DNA of 64,000 bases from Streptomyces sp. NBRC 110028 (lineage in GTDB: Bacteria > Actinomycetota > Actinomycetes > Streptomycetales > Streptomycetaceae): positions 221,926-285,925 of the forward strand of contig NZ_BBUZ01000029.1 in assembly GCF_001417735.1 (NCBI RefSeq), read 5' to 3'. Each line of letters begins with the position of its first letter. The first letter of the stretch is position 1. The notes below the pieces were generated by a model. It did no database searches, was not told the origin of the DNA, and worked only from the letters and a program-made list of their open reading frames with translations. Positions 35,302 through 43,332 of the stretch are shown in pieces. Position numbers and translations under genes: made by a program.

Positions 35302-36654
35302 ATGGCTGAGTCCAGGGCGCCGCACCAGGCGGTGCACGGGTCGCCCGAGCGGCTGAGAGTCGCCGTCGGGTGCGGGGTCGGCGCGACCATCGAGACGTAC
35401 GACTTCATCGGCTTCGGCACGGCCGCGGCGCTCTATTTCGGCGACGTGTTCTTCCCCGACTCCGACCCGCTGTCGGCGACCCTGCTGTCCTTCGCGACAC
35501 TGGGGATCGGCTTCGCCGCCCGGCCTCTGGGCGGTATCGTCGCCGGTCACCTCGGGGACCGCGTCGGCCGCAAGCCCGTACTGGTCGGCTCCCTGCTGCT
35601 GATGGGCATCGCAACCGTGCTGATCGGCTGCCTGCCCACCTACCAGATGGTCGGGGTCTGGGCGCCGGTCCTGCTGGTGGCCGTCCGTGTGATCCAGGGG
35701 CTCGCCTTCGGCGCCGAGTGGGGCGGTGCCATCCTGATGACCTTCGAGCATGCGCCGTGGCGACGGCGCGGCCTGTACACGGGCATCACACAGGCGGGCT
35801 TCCCGGTCGGTCTGCTGCTCGCCAACCTCGCCTTCCTGTTCAGCCGGCACACCCTGGACGACACCTGGGCCTGGCGCGTGCCGTTCCTGCTCAGTGCCGT
35901 GCTGATCGCCGTGGGCATCTTCATCCGACTCAAGATCGACGAATCGCCCCAGTTCGAGGACGTCAAGGAGTCCGGCGAACTCGTCAAGAACCCCCTGCTC
36001 ACAGTGATCCGCGAGGACTGGCGCAACGTTCTGCGGGCCTTTTGCCTGCGGACCACGGAGACCGCGGGGTACGCCGTCTCGGTCACCTTCGTCCTGTCCT
36101 ACCTGGATGACGGCGACGCCCCCGACGTCTCGAGCACCACCACCCTCACCGCGCTGGTGACGGCAGCGGCCCTCGGCATCGCGGCCACCACGCTCTGGGG
36201 CCGCCTGTCGGACCGGGTCGGTCGCCGCCCGGTCTACCTGTTCGGCTGCGCGGTGAGCGTCGTCTGGGGCATCCCGCTCTTCCTGCTCGTCAACACCGAG
36301 ACCGCGGCACTGGTCACGGTCGCCTTCCTGATCAGCTACGCCGTCTGCCAGAACTGCCTGGCCGGTGTGCAGGGGGCCTGGTTCTGCGAGCTGTTCGCCA
36401 CCAAGACCCGTACCGCCGGAACGTCCCTGGCCTATCAACTGTCCGCGGTGGTCTCCGGGTTCACGCCCATGATCGCCACCGCGTTGTACTCCGGCACCGG
36501 CTGGATCGGCCCAGCGGTGCTGTTCACCTGCTACGGCCTGCTGGGCTTCGTGGCGACGCTGGTGACGCGCGAGACATGGGGCGAGTCGGAGCGCCGGGAG
36601 ACCGACCGGGTCGTGACGGCGTCCGCCGGACCCGTGCTCAAGGCCGCCCACTGA
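35302..36654 (+). CDS. MFS permease, metabolite:H+ symporter type
   Basis: A 450-residue, 12-segment MFS protein of the MHS group (ShiA/ProP/KgtP-like): ATIETYDFIGFGTAAALYFG, FAARPLGGIVAGHLGDRVGRKPVLV, GLAFGAEWGGAILMTFEHAP are group signatures. ATG at 35302 has GGAGGA 7 bases upstream. It is preceded by the shared GntR operator and followed by the split transketolase genes, so it may bring in a carboxylated or polyhydroxylated substrate alongside the ABC importer. Confidence 0.9.
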   Translation: MAESRAPHQAVHGSPERLRVAVGCGVGATIETYDFIGFGTAAALYFGDVFFPDSDPLSATLLSFATLGIGFAARPLGGIVAGHLGDRVGRKPVLVGSLLLMGIATVLIGCLPTYQMVGVWAPVLLVAVRVIQGLAFGAEWGGAILMTFEHAPWRRRGLYTGITQAGFPVGLLLANLAFLFSRHTLDDTWAWRVPFLLSAVLIAVGIFIRLKIDESPQFEDVKESGELVKNPLLTVIREDWRNVLRAFCLRTTETAGYAVSVTFVLSYLDDGDAPDVSSTTTLTALVTAAALGIAATTLWGRLSDRVGRRPVYLFGCAVSVVWGIPLFLLVNTETAALVTVAFLISYAVCQNCLAGVQGAWFCELFATKTRTAGTSLAYQLSAVVSGFTPMIATALYSGTGWIGPAVLFTCYGLLGFVATLVTRETWGESERRETDRVVTASAGPVLKAAH

Positions 36655-36684
36655 GACCTCAAGGCCGTCCACCGAGAGAAAGAG

Positions 36685-37614
36685 ATGAGGATGACTACGA
36701 TGACCACTCCGGCCACCCCCGCGGCGGGGGTGTCGCCCGCCGAGCGGGTGCGTGCGCTGAAGGAATCCGCCTACCGCATCCGTATGCACGCGCTGGACAT
36801 GGGGGAGACCCAGGGGCAGGGCTACATCGGACAGGCGCTGGGTGTGGCCGACGTCCTGGCCGTCGTCTACCAGGACGTCCTCAACCACCGTCCCCACGAG
36901 CCGGAATGGCCGCAGCGCGACAGGTTCCTGCTGTCGATCGGGCACTACGCGATCGCGCTGTACGCGGCGCTCGCCGAGGCGGGTGTGCTGGAGGCCGGCG
37001 AACTCGCCACCTACGGCAGTGACGACTCGCGTCTTCCCATGTCGGGCATGGCCTCGTACACCCCCGGCATGGAGATCTCCGGTGGCTCCTTGGGGCACGG
37101 TCTGGGCGTGGCCACCGGCATGGCCCTCGGCCTGCGCCACCAGGGCAGCGACGCCCGCGTGTTCAACCTCCTTTCCGATGGCGAACTCGACGAGGGCTCC
37201 ACCTGGGAGGCGGCGCTGGCCTGCGCCCATCACGGGCTGGACAACCTCACCGCCATCGTCGACGTCAACGCCCTCCAGGCGGACGGCCCGACCAAGGGCG
37301 TGCTGCGCACCGAGCCGGTCACGGCCAAGTGGGAGGCGTTCGGCTGGTATGCGATCCGCGTGGACGGCAACGACATCGACGCGCTCGTCGCGGCCTTCGA
37401 CAGCCTGCGCGAACACCGCGGATCACCTGCCGTGCTCATCTGCGACACCAGGATCGGGTGCGGTGTGCCGATGCTGGAGATCCGGGAGAAGGCGCACTTC
37501 ATGCGGGTGGAGGAACACGAATGGCAGGCGGCCCGCGATGAGTTGACTGAGCGTCACCTGGCCGGGACCGACTCCGACCGCACAACCACCCACGGAGAGG
37601 GACTCGTCCGATGA
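36685..37614 (+). CDS. Transketolase, N-terminal (TPP-binding) subunit
   Basis: A 309-residue protein matching the first half of transketolase. It carries GGSLGHGLGVATGMALG and the TPP motif DGELDEGSTWEAAL...NLTAIVDVN; the usual GDG is SDG here, a change seen in some split enzymes. ATG at 36685 is used; ATG at 36691 and 36700 are alternatives, since the ribosome site AAAGAG/AGATGAGG could serve any of them. It overlaps the C-terminal subunit by ATGA, so they form one enzyme that moves a two-carbon ketol unit. Confidence 0.88.
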   Translation: MRMTTMTTPATPAAGVSPAERVRALKESAYRIRMHALDMGETQGQGYIGQALGVADVLAVVYQDVLNHRPHEPEWPQRDRFLLSIGHYAIALYAALAEAGVLEAGELATYGSDDSRLPMSGMASYTPGMEISGGSLGHGLGVATGMALGLRHQGSDARVFNLLSDGELDEGSTWEAALACAHHGLDNLTAIVDVNALQADGPTKGVLRTEPVTAKWEAFGWYAIRVDGNDIDALVAAFDSLREHRGSPAVLICDTRIGCGVPMLEIREKAHFMRVEEHEWQAARDELTERHLAGTDSDRTTTHGEGLVR

Positions 37615-38636
37615 ACAGCTCCGCGCCGACTCACGCCGCACCCACGCCGGCCCAGGCCCCCAAGCGGAGGCTCACCACGTCCGCGATGATCGCCTCGATC
37701 GCGGAAGAGGGACAGCGCACCACGAGGGCCCCCTTCGGGCACGCGCTGGCCCGGCTCGCCGAGGAACGCCCCGATGTGGTCGGGCTCTCGGCGGACCTGG
37801 CGAAGTACACCGACATGCACGTCTTCCGCGAGGCCCACCCCGACCGCTTCTTCCAGATGGGCATGGCGGAACAGGTGATGCTGGGCGCGGCGGCGGGGCT
37901 GGCCGAGGTGGGGCTGACCCCGTTCGCCTCCACCTACTCCGTCTTCGCCACCCGCCGCGCCTACGACTTCCTGTGCCTCGACATCGCCGAGCCGCAACTG
38001 AACGTCAACGTCGTCGGCGCGCTGCCCGGACTGACCACCGGCTACGGGCCCAGCCACCAGGCGACCGAGGACCTGGCCATCCTGCGCGGCATGCCCGGCC
38101 TGACGATCGTGGACCCCGCGGACTCCGTCGACATCGAACAGGCCGTCCCGGCACTGGCCGCCCACCCCGGGCCCACCTACACGCGACTGCTGCGTGGGGC
38201 GGTGCCCACCGTCCTGGACGAGTACGACTACCGGTTCGAGCTCGGCAAGGCGGCGCAGCTGCGTGGCGGCCGTGACGTGCTGTTCGTCTCGACCGGCCTG
38301 ATGACGGTACGGGCCCTGAGCGCGGCGGCGGAACTCGAAGCCGACCACGTCGACGTCGCCGTCCTGCACGTGCCGACGATCAAGCCGTTCGACCGTGAGA
38401 CGGTGCTGCGGGAGGCCGGCAAGGGGCGCCTCGTGGTGACCCTCGAGAACCACAGTGTCGTCGGGGGCCTCGCCGAGTCCGTGGCTTCCAGCCTGGCCTT
38501 CGCCCAGCAGACGGCCCGCATCGTCCCGATCGGCCTGCCCGACGAGTTCCTCGCCGCGGGCGCACTGCCCACCCTCCACGACCGCTACGGCCTCTCCGTG
38601 GCGGCGATCAAGGAACGCGTCCGCCGCGAACTCTGA
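37611..38636 (+). CDS. Transketolase, C-terminal subunit
   Basis: A 341-residue protein matching the pyrimidine-binding and C-terminal domains of transketolase: RAPFGHALARLAEERPDVVGLSADL, FFQMGMAEQVMLGAAAGLAEVG (with the Glu that activates TPP), FASTYSVFATRRAYDF, and the GYGPSHQATEDLAILRGMPG loop. ATG at 37611 overlaps the N-subunit stop. Its N-terminal ~30 residues are a disordered Pro/Ala tail. In this regulon the enzyme probably processes a ketose made by the SDR. Confidence 0.9.
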   Translation: MNSSAPTHAAPTPAQAPKRRLTTSAMIASIAEEGQRTTRAPFGHALARLAEERPDVVGLSADLAKYTDMHVFREAHPDRFFQMGMAEQVMLGAAAGLAEVGLTPFASTYSVFATRRAYDFLCLDIAEPQLNVNVVGALPGLTTGYGPSHQATEDLAILRGMPGLTIVDPADSVDIEQAVPALAAHPGPTYTRLLRGAVPTVLDEYDYRFELGKAAQLRGGRDVLFVSTGLMTVRALSAAAELEADHVDVAVLHVPTIKPFDRETVLREAGKGRLVVTLENHSVVGGLAESVASSLAFAQQTARIVPIGLPDEFLAAGALPTLHDRYGLSVAAIKERVRREL

Positions 38637-38701
38637 TCCCGCGCGGGACGTCCGCGCTCACGCCCTTCCTCACTCCCCATTCCACTCCTCAGGAGAACCG
38701 C

Positions 38702-39469
38702 ATGGCCAGCGAGCACACCCCCCGCACCGCCGTCGTCACCGGGGCGGGCTCCCGTCGCGGCATCGGACGCGCCACCGCGCACGCGCTGGCCGCCGCCGGC
38801 TACCACATCGCCGTCCTCGACCTGGACAAGGAGGCCGCCGAGGACACCGCCCGGGAGGTCGCCGCCCGGCACGGCGTACAGGCGTTGGGCCTGGCGGCGG
38901 ACGTCACCGACGCCGACGCGGTTGACGCGGCGATCACGCAGGCCGAGGCGGGACTCCCGCCGATCGGTGCCCTCGTCAACAACGCGGGCATCACCTCGCC
39001 GACCCGTTTCCTCGACGTCACGCCCACCGAGTGGGACAAGATCTTCGAGGTGAACGTCCGCGGCAGCTACCTGGTCACCCACCGGGTGGCCGCGGGGATG
39101 GCCGAGCGCGGGTTCGGGCGCATCGTCTTCCTCTCCTCCGTGTCGGCCGAGCGCGGCGGCGGCGTCTTCGGGGGAGTGGCCTACTCGGCCGCCAAGGCCG
39201 CCCTGCTCGGCTTCGCCAAGGCGCTCGCCCGCGAACTCGGGCCCTCCGGGGTCACCGTCAACTCTGTCGCCCCCGGCCTGATCGACACCGACATCACCCA
39301 GGGCAAGCTGGACGAGGACCGCAAGGCGGCCATGATCGCGGACGTTCCCGTGCGCCGTATCGGCAGCGTCGACGACGTGGCCGACGTCATCGCCTTCCTG
39401 TCCCGGCCCGAATCCGGCTACCTCACCGGCGTCACCTACGACGTCAACGGCGGATCCCACCTGCACTGA
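38702..39469 (+). CDS. SDR-family sugar/polyol dehydrogenase
   Basis: A 255-residue classical short-chain dehydrogenase with VVTGAGSRRGIGRATA (NAD(P) site), NNAG, and catalytic Ser in FLSSVS with YSAAK holding the Tyr and Lys. VAPGLIDTDIT and LTGVTYDVNGGSHLH end the fold. ATG at 38702 follows a CAGGAGAACC site. Last gene of the transketolase operon, it most likely oxidises a polyol or sugar to the keto compound that the transketolase uses. Confidence 0.9.
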   Translation: MASEHTPRTAVVTGAGSRRGIGRATAHALAAAGYHIAVLDLDKEAAEDTAREVAARHGVQALGLAADVTDADAVDAAITQAEAGLPPIGALVNNAGITSPTRFLDVTPTEWDKIFEVNVRGSYLVTHRVAAGMAERGFGRIVFLSSVSAERGGGVFGGVAYSAAKAALLGFAKALARELGPSGVTVNSVAPGLIDTDITQGKLDEDRKAAMIADVPVRRIGSVDDVADVIAFLSRPESGYLTGVTYDVNGGSHLH

Positions 39470-39569
39470 GGCGGCGTCGGGGTCTTTCGCTCACCTCTGG
39501 GACCCGAGCCCGGAGGTGAGCGGACTCAGGACCTCCTCCGGGGCCCGTGGTCACCTGGCGGCGGTCCTG

Positions 39570-39830
39570 GGCGATGGCGGTGCGCCCGACGCCGTAGCGG
39601 ATCCCCACCAGCTCGTGGACCGCTTCGTACAGGACGCGCCCCAGGCCACTGCGCAGCAGGATCCGCAGCGGGGCACCGTCGATGAGATCGCGCGCCGCGC
39701 CCGCATCGACAAGGGCACCGTCTACCTGCACCGGAGGACGTAGGAGGTGCTGTTCGCCGACTGCTGCGGCGTGAGTTCCAGGGCGTGCTCGGTGTCATCG
39801 CCTCCGAGGTCGAGCAGGATTCGGCGGCGC
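39570..39830. pseudogene. Decayed copy of the TetR/FAD-monooxygenase pair
   Basis: On the minus strand, residues LRILLRSGLGRVLYEAVHEL and VGIRYGVG match the FAD monooxygenase at 24913-26085 (LRMLLRSDLERVLHEAVQDL, VEIRYGTG). On the plus strand from ~39680, DEIARRARIDKGTVYLHRRT and, after a frameshift, LFADLLRRE match the TetR at 26168-26899. The two fragments abut in the same divergent layout but their middle parts are gone. The surrounding 39470-39950 holds no intact gene. Confidence 0.7.
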
Positions 39831-39958
39831 TCGCCCGCCTCGTGGGGTTGCCGTACGGCAGGCCCCTCCACGGAACACCGGGCGGGCCTGCCGGGTCGGG
39901 TGATCTGACCTTGCCGAGCGCGGCCCCGGTATGAGACATGCACCTCAGGTCGCGACGG

Positions 39959-40648
39959 TCAGGCGGTCTCGCGCGTGCCGTCGCGTCCGATGCCCAGCTG
40001 CTCGATCGCCGAGGCCATGTGCGCGTGCAGGATCTCCTGGGCCGCTGCGGCGTCTCCGCGGGCGATGGCGTCGGCGATGGGCTCGTGGGCCGCCGCGGAC
40101 ATGGCCACGTCGCGGCGTTCAGCGGCGGCGCTCATGATCACCACGCGCATCGGTCCCTCGAGCTGTCGCCAGGTCTTGAGGAGTACCGAGTTACCGGACA
40201 GCTCGCACAAGAGGAGGTGAAAACCGAGATCGGCCTCGACCTTCGCGGCCAGGTCCGCGCCTGACGCGAAGGCCTCCTGGAGCTTTTCCAGGGCCTTGCG
40301 CAGGGCCTTGGCCGAGTCCTGCCTGCGCGGTGACGCGATGATCTGTGCCACCGCGAGTCCTTCCAGCGCTTCCCGGACCTGGAAGAGTTCCCGGACCTCG
40401 GTTGGAGTCAGCTGGGACACGCGCAGCATTCCACGTGCTCCCGCGGTGACGAGGCCTTCCTGCTGGAGGTGGCGCAGGGCTTCGCGTACCGTGCCGCGGC
40501 TCACCGACAGGTGCTCGGCGATCTCCACTTCTCCGAGGTGGTCGCCGGGCTGGTACTGGCCGGTGGTGATAGCCGTCCGTAGTGCCACGAGCGCGCGCTC
40601 CCGGAGGGTTGTCGAGCGGGTGAGACTGGAAAGCGCCTGACCAGACAC
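39959..40648 (-). CDS. GntR (FadR-type) regulator of the sugar regulon
   Basis: A 229-residue FadR-subfamily GntR protein. The winged helix is LRERALVALRTAITTGQYQPGDHLGEVEIAEHLSVSRGTVREALRHLQQEGLV read across residues 15-65; the remaining helices form the FCD ligand domain (REALEGLAVAQIIAS, FHLLLCELSGN, AHEPIADAIARGDAAAA with metal-type His residues). GTG at 40648 has GAAGGAGGG upstream. A copy of the shared operator covers its -35 region, so it controls itself and, by the same sequence, the importer and permease operons. The ligand is likely the sugar substrate or a derivative acid. Confidence 0.9.
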   Translation of the reverse strand: MSGQALSSLTRSTTLRERALVALRTAITTGQYQPGDHLGEVEIAEHLSVSRGTVREALRHLQQEGLVTAGARGMLRVSQLTPTEVRELFQVREALEGLAVAQIIASPRRQDSAKALRKALEKLQEAFASGADLAAKVEADLGFHLLLCELSGNSVLLKTWRQLEGPMRVVIMSAAAERRDVAMSAAAHEPIADAIARGDAAAAQEILHAHMASAIEQLGIGRDGTRETA

Positions 40649-40677
40649 GGCTTAACCCTCCTTCGACTCCTCGAGTG

Positions 40678-40720
40678 ATCATAGTAGCCCGAAATGATGT
40701 CGTCTGTTGACGGTCGGCAT
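40678..40720 (-). promoter_or_regulatory. Promoter and operator of the GntR gene
   Basis: On the minus strand the -10 box TATGAT lies at 40678-40683. The shared operator GTCTGTTGACGGTCGGCAT (40702-40720) covers the -35 region, as expected for negative autoregulation. It differs by one base from the importer copy at 30348-30366. Confidence 0.65.
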
Positions 40721-40849
40721 GAGTGGGTACGGCGGAGCGCCCCCGAGATCAGTACCGATCCAGCGCGGCGCGACGCGTACTTCCCGGCTGAGCGGACACC
40801 AACTCAGCACAGGTTTCTGCGGGAGTTGGAATCCTGTGACCAGGTGCGC

Positions 40850-41093
40850 ATCCGGTTCCGGCGGCAGATGGCCGCCGAAGGCCGACTGACGGCTGCGTTC
40901 CCGCCCGTCCGGACTGAGGAGGCCGTGGCGGTCGACGTGACCTTGATCAATCGGTGTCCGAGCTATCGGGCCACCTCGTGGATGGACACCGCGTTCGTCA
41001 AGGTTACGGTCGCCCACTCATGGAGAAGATCGTGTGGCGTGTACGCGGGAAGCCCGAGCCGCTTGATCGCGCGCTCCCACGAATTGTGCACAG
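40850..41093 (-). pseudogene. Tyrosine integrase C-terminal remnant
   Basis: The minus strand reads WERAIKRLGLPAYTPHDLLH, then EWATVTLTNAVSIHEVAR, a stop (tryptophan to TAG), LGHRLIKVT, then a frameshift into VDRHGLLSPDGRERSRQ. This follows the catalytic end of actinobacterial phage-type integrases, where HDLRH is normal; here the Arg has become Leu. At least three lesions show that it is dead. The rest of 40721-41191 shows no gene. Confidence 0.7.
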
Positions 41094-41191
41094 GCCCCGG
41101 ATGTGTCATCCCGCCGACATGATTGCGGCCAGGGCCGCTTCCAGCGCTGTCCCGGCCGCGCCGTGCGCGATGGCGTACGTCAGGGGTTCCC

Positions 41192-42862
41192 TCATCCTGC
41201 GGTCCTCTCATCGGGCGTGGCGGCGGTGGCGCCGGAGGGGGCCGGCACCCCGCGGATCAGGTCCGATGCCTTCTCGGCGACGGCGATGACGGTGGCGTTG
41301 ATGTTCGCTCCGGGCACGCTGGGCAGTACTGAGGCGTCGGCGACGCGCAGTCCGCCGATGCCCCGCACCCGCAGGTCGGGGTCGACGACGGCGTCCTCGG
41401 AAGTTCCGATCGCGCAGGTGCCGCAGGAGTGGTTGGCGGAGTAGCCGGTCTCCCGCAGATAGCGCTCGAAGTCCTGGTCGGTACGCACGTCGGGGCCCGG
41501 AGCGAGTTCCGCCCGGATCATCGGGGCGACGTCGGGGCTGCGCAGGATGGCCAGCGTGGTGCGCACGGTCTCCCGCAGGGCGGCGACATCCTCCGGGGCG
41601 GTCAGGAGGTTGAACGTGATGCGCGGAGGGGCCGTCGGGTCGGCGGAGGCCAGCCGGACCTCGCCGCGGCTGCGTGGGGTCGCGACGGCATTGAGGGCCA
41701 CGCAGTGGCGGTCTTTGAGCGGCCGGATGCCGGGGAACCAGGGCCGGGCGTCGAAGCCGCCGGCCAGGATGCCGAGGAACCCGTCGGGGCGGTCCAGGTC
41801 GGCGCGGGTGCGAACGTAGGCGGACAGGAACTCGGGCATCCGGGCCAGTGGCCCGCTCCCGGTGAGGAACCAGCGGGCCGCGCCCAGCACCAGCCGGTCG
41901 GCGCGCAGGTGCTGGTGGAAGGTCACCGGATCCTTGACGTCGAACAGCACGGGCGCCGCCGGATGCTCCTGGAGGTTGCCGCCGACTCCGGGAAGGTTCA
42001 TCACCGTGTCGATGCCGACCTCGCGCAGGTGATCTGCCGGGCCGATGCCCGAACGCATCAACAGCTGCGGCGAGTTGTAGGCCCCGGCGCACACGACGAC
42101 CTCGCGGGCCGCCCAGATCACCTGGCTGCGTGAGCCTTTCATGACACGGACGCTGGCCACTCGTCCGTGCTCCAGCACGAGCCTGTCCACCAGCACCCCG
42201 GTGAGCAGGGTGAGGTTCGGGCGTCGCCGCAGCGCGGGGCGCAGGTAGGCGGCGGCGGTGCTGTGGCGTCGGCCGCGGCGGATGGCGGTCTCGTTCTGCC
42301 CGGCGCCGGTGGGGTCGCCGCTCTGCGTGTCGTCAGGGAACTCGATACCCAGCGATCGGGCGGCGCGGTCCAGGCGCCGGCCGAAAGGTCCTCGTCGGAC
42401 GGAGGACGACACGGTGACGGGCCCGTACCCGCCGTGGTGCTCGGTGTCCCCGCGCCAACTGCTCTCCGCGCGGCGGAAATACGGCAGCAGGTCCTCCCAA
42501 CACCAGCCCGTCGCACCGGATATGGCCCAGTCGTCGTAATCGCGGCGGTGGGCGCGGACGTGCGTCGAGCCGTTGATCGAACCGGTCCCGCCCACCAGTC
42601 GGCCACGCGGGATCGGGATCCGTCTGCCGTTCAGTCCCGGCTCGGGCTCCGACTCGTACCCCCAGCCGAACTCCTCGCGGTCAGACAGCAGACCAACGCC
42701 GAGGGGCAGTTGGACGAGCAGGTTGCGGTCAGCGGGCGGGCCGGCCTCGATCAGCAGCACGCTGGTACCGGTGTCGGCGGACAGACGTGCGGCGACGACG
42801 CAGCCGGCGGTGCCCGCGCCGATGACGACGTAGTCGTACTCGGCGCCGTGCCGGGCGCTCAT
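41192..42862 (-). CDS. GMC-family oxidoreductase
   Basis: A 556-residue flavoprotein of the glucose-methanol-choline family. It opens with YDYVVIGAGTAGCVVAARLS and LLIEAGP (FAD), has the GMC signature RGRLVGGTGSINGSTHVRAH (normally GGSS), a second signature GAYNSPQLLMRSGIGP, and the active-site HSCGTCAIG. ATG at 42862 is chosen because it begins at the FAD motif; the upstream open frame is Arg-rich and promoter-like. It oxidises an alcohol (choline, aromatic alcohol or sugar). Divergent from the second Rieske cassette, it may act on the same substrate family. Confidence 0.88.
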   Translation of the reverse strand: MSARHGAEYDYVVIGAGTAGCVVAARLSADTGTSVLLIEAGPPADRNLLVQLPLGVGLLSDREEFGWGYESEPEPGLNGRRIPIPRGRLVGGTGSINGSTHVRAHRRDYDDWAISGATGWCWEDLLPYFRRAESSWRGDTEHHGGYGPVTVSSSVRRGPFGRRLDRAARSLGIEFPDDTQSGDPTGAGQNETAIRRGRRHSTAAAYLRPALRRRPNLTLLTGVLVDRLVLEHGRVASVRVMKGSRSQVIWAAREVVVCAGAYNSPQLLMRSGIGPADHLREVGIDTVMNLPGVGGNLQEHPAAPVLFDVKDPVTFHQHLRADRLVLGAARWFLTGSGPLARMPEFLSAYVRTRADLDRPDGFLGILAGGFDARPWFPGIRPLKDRHCVALNAVATPRSRGEVRLASADPTAPPRITFNLLTAPEDVAALRETVRTTLAILRSPDVAPMIRAELAPGPDVRTDQDFERYLRETGYSANHSCGTCAIGTSEDAVVDPDLRVRGIGGLRVADASVLPSVPGANINATVIAVAEKASDLIRGVPAPSGATAATPDERTAG

Positions 42863-43094
42863 GAAGCGGGTCCGGACATCATCGACTCCTTCGGCCTTGG
42901 ACGGACGCGCGGCAGAGGCGGGAGCACGGGGGAGTGCGGTGGGGTGGTCGCTCGTGCGGCGCGTTCTCAGGGGTGATCGCGAGACGTCGAAACGGGCCGT
43001 GGGCGGCTCGTCGTCTCGGCGCCGTGTCAACGTAACAGAGCGATTGGGCGATCCGACAGGGTCTGCAAGTAATTCATCAAAGCAGGTCAAGCAG

Positions 43095-43123
43095 TTGACA
43101 GTTTTTCATCAGGGTCGTACAAC
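43095..43123 (+). promoter_or_regulatory. Promoter in the GMC/Rieske-2 divergent spacer
   Basis: TTGACA at 43095-43100, 17 bases, then TACAAC at 43118-43123: a good vegetative promoter pointing at the Rieske gene 210 bases on. The AT-rich block 43060-43110 (with repeated TTCATCA words) stands out in the 470-bp gap 42863-43332, which holds no gene. Confidence 0.6.
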
Positions 43124-43332
43124 GGCAGGAGCGCCATGCGGGCCGAACCGCCTGCCGCGTCTGCCCGAGCCGTGGAAGCAGGGCCGCCGTACCTCTGCGG
43201 TGTCCCCGCTGGACGGGAGCACGAAGGAGCCTTGAGCCACAGGTTCTCCTCAGCCGTCCGAACCTCCGATGGCCTTGCTTCTAACGGCCTCGTCCACGCG
43301 CCCCCGCCTCAACACCGAGGAGATGGTTGAGC

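Noticed and set aside
36685..38636. Split transketolase as part of a sulfoquinovose transketolase pathway
   Set aside because: Split transketolases occur there, but the isomerase and sulfo-aldehyde enzymes expected for that pathway are not present.
41192..42862. Choline dehydrogenase as a specific name for the GMC protein
   Set aside because: No betaine or choline transport genes are nearby and the GMC family is too broad for a substrate call.
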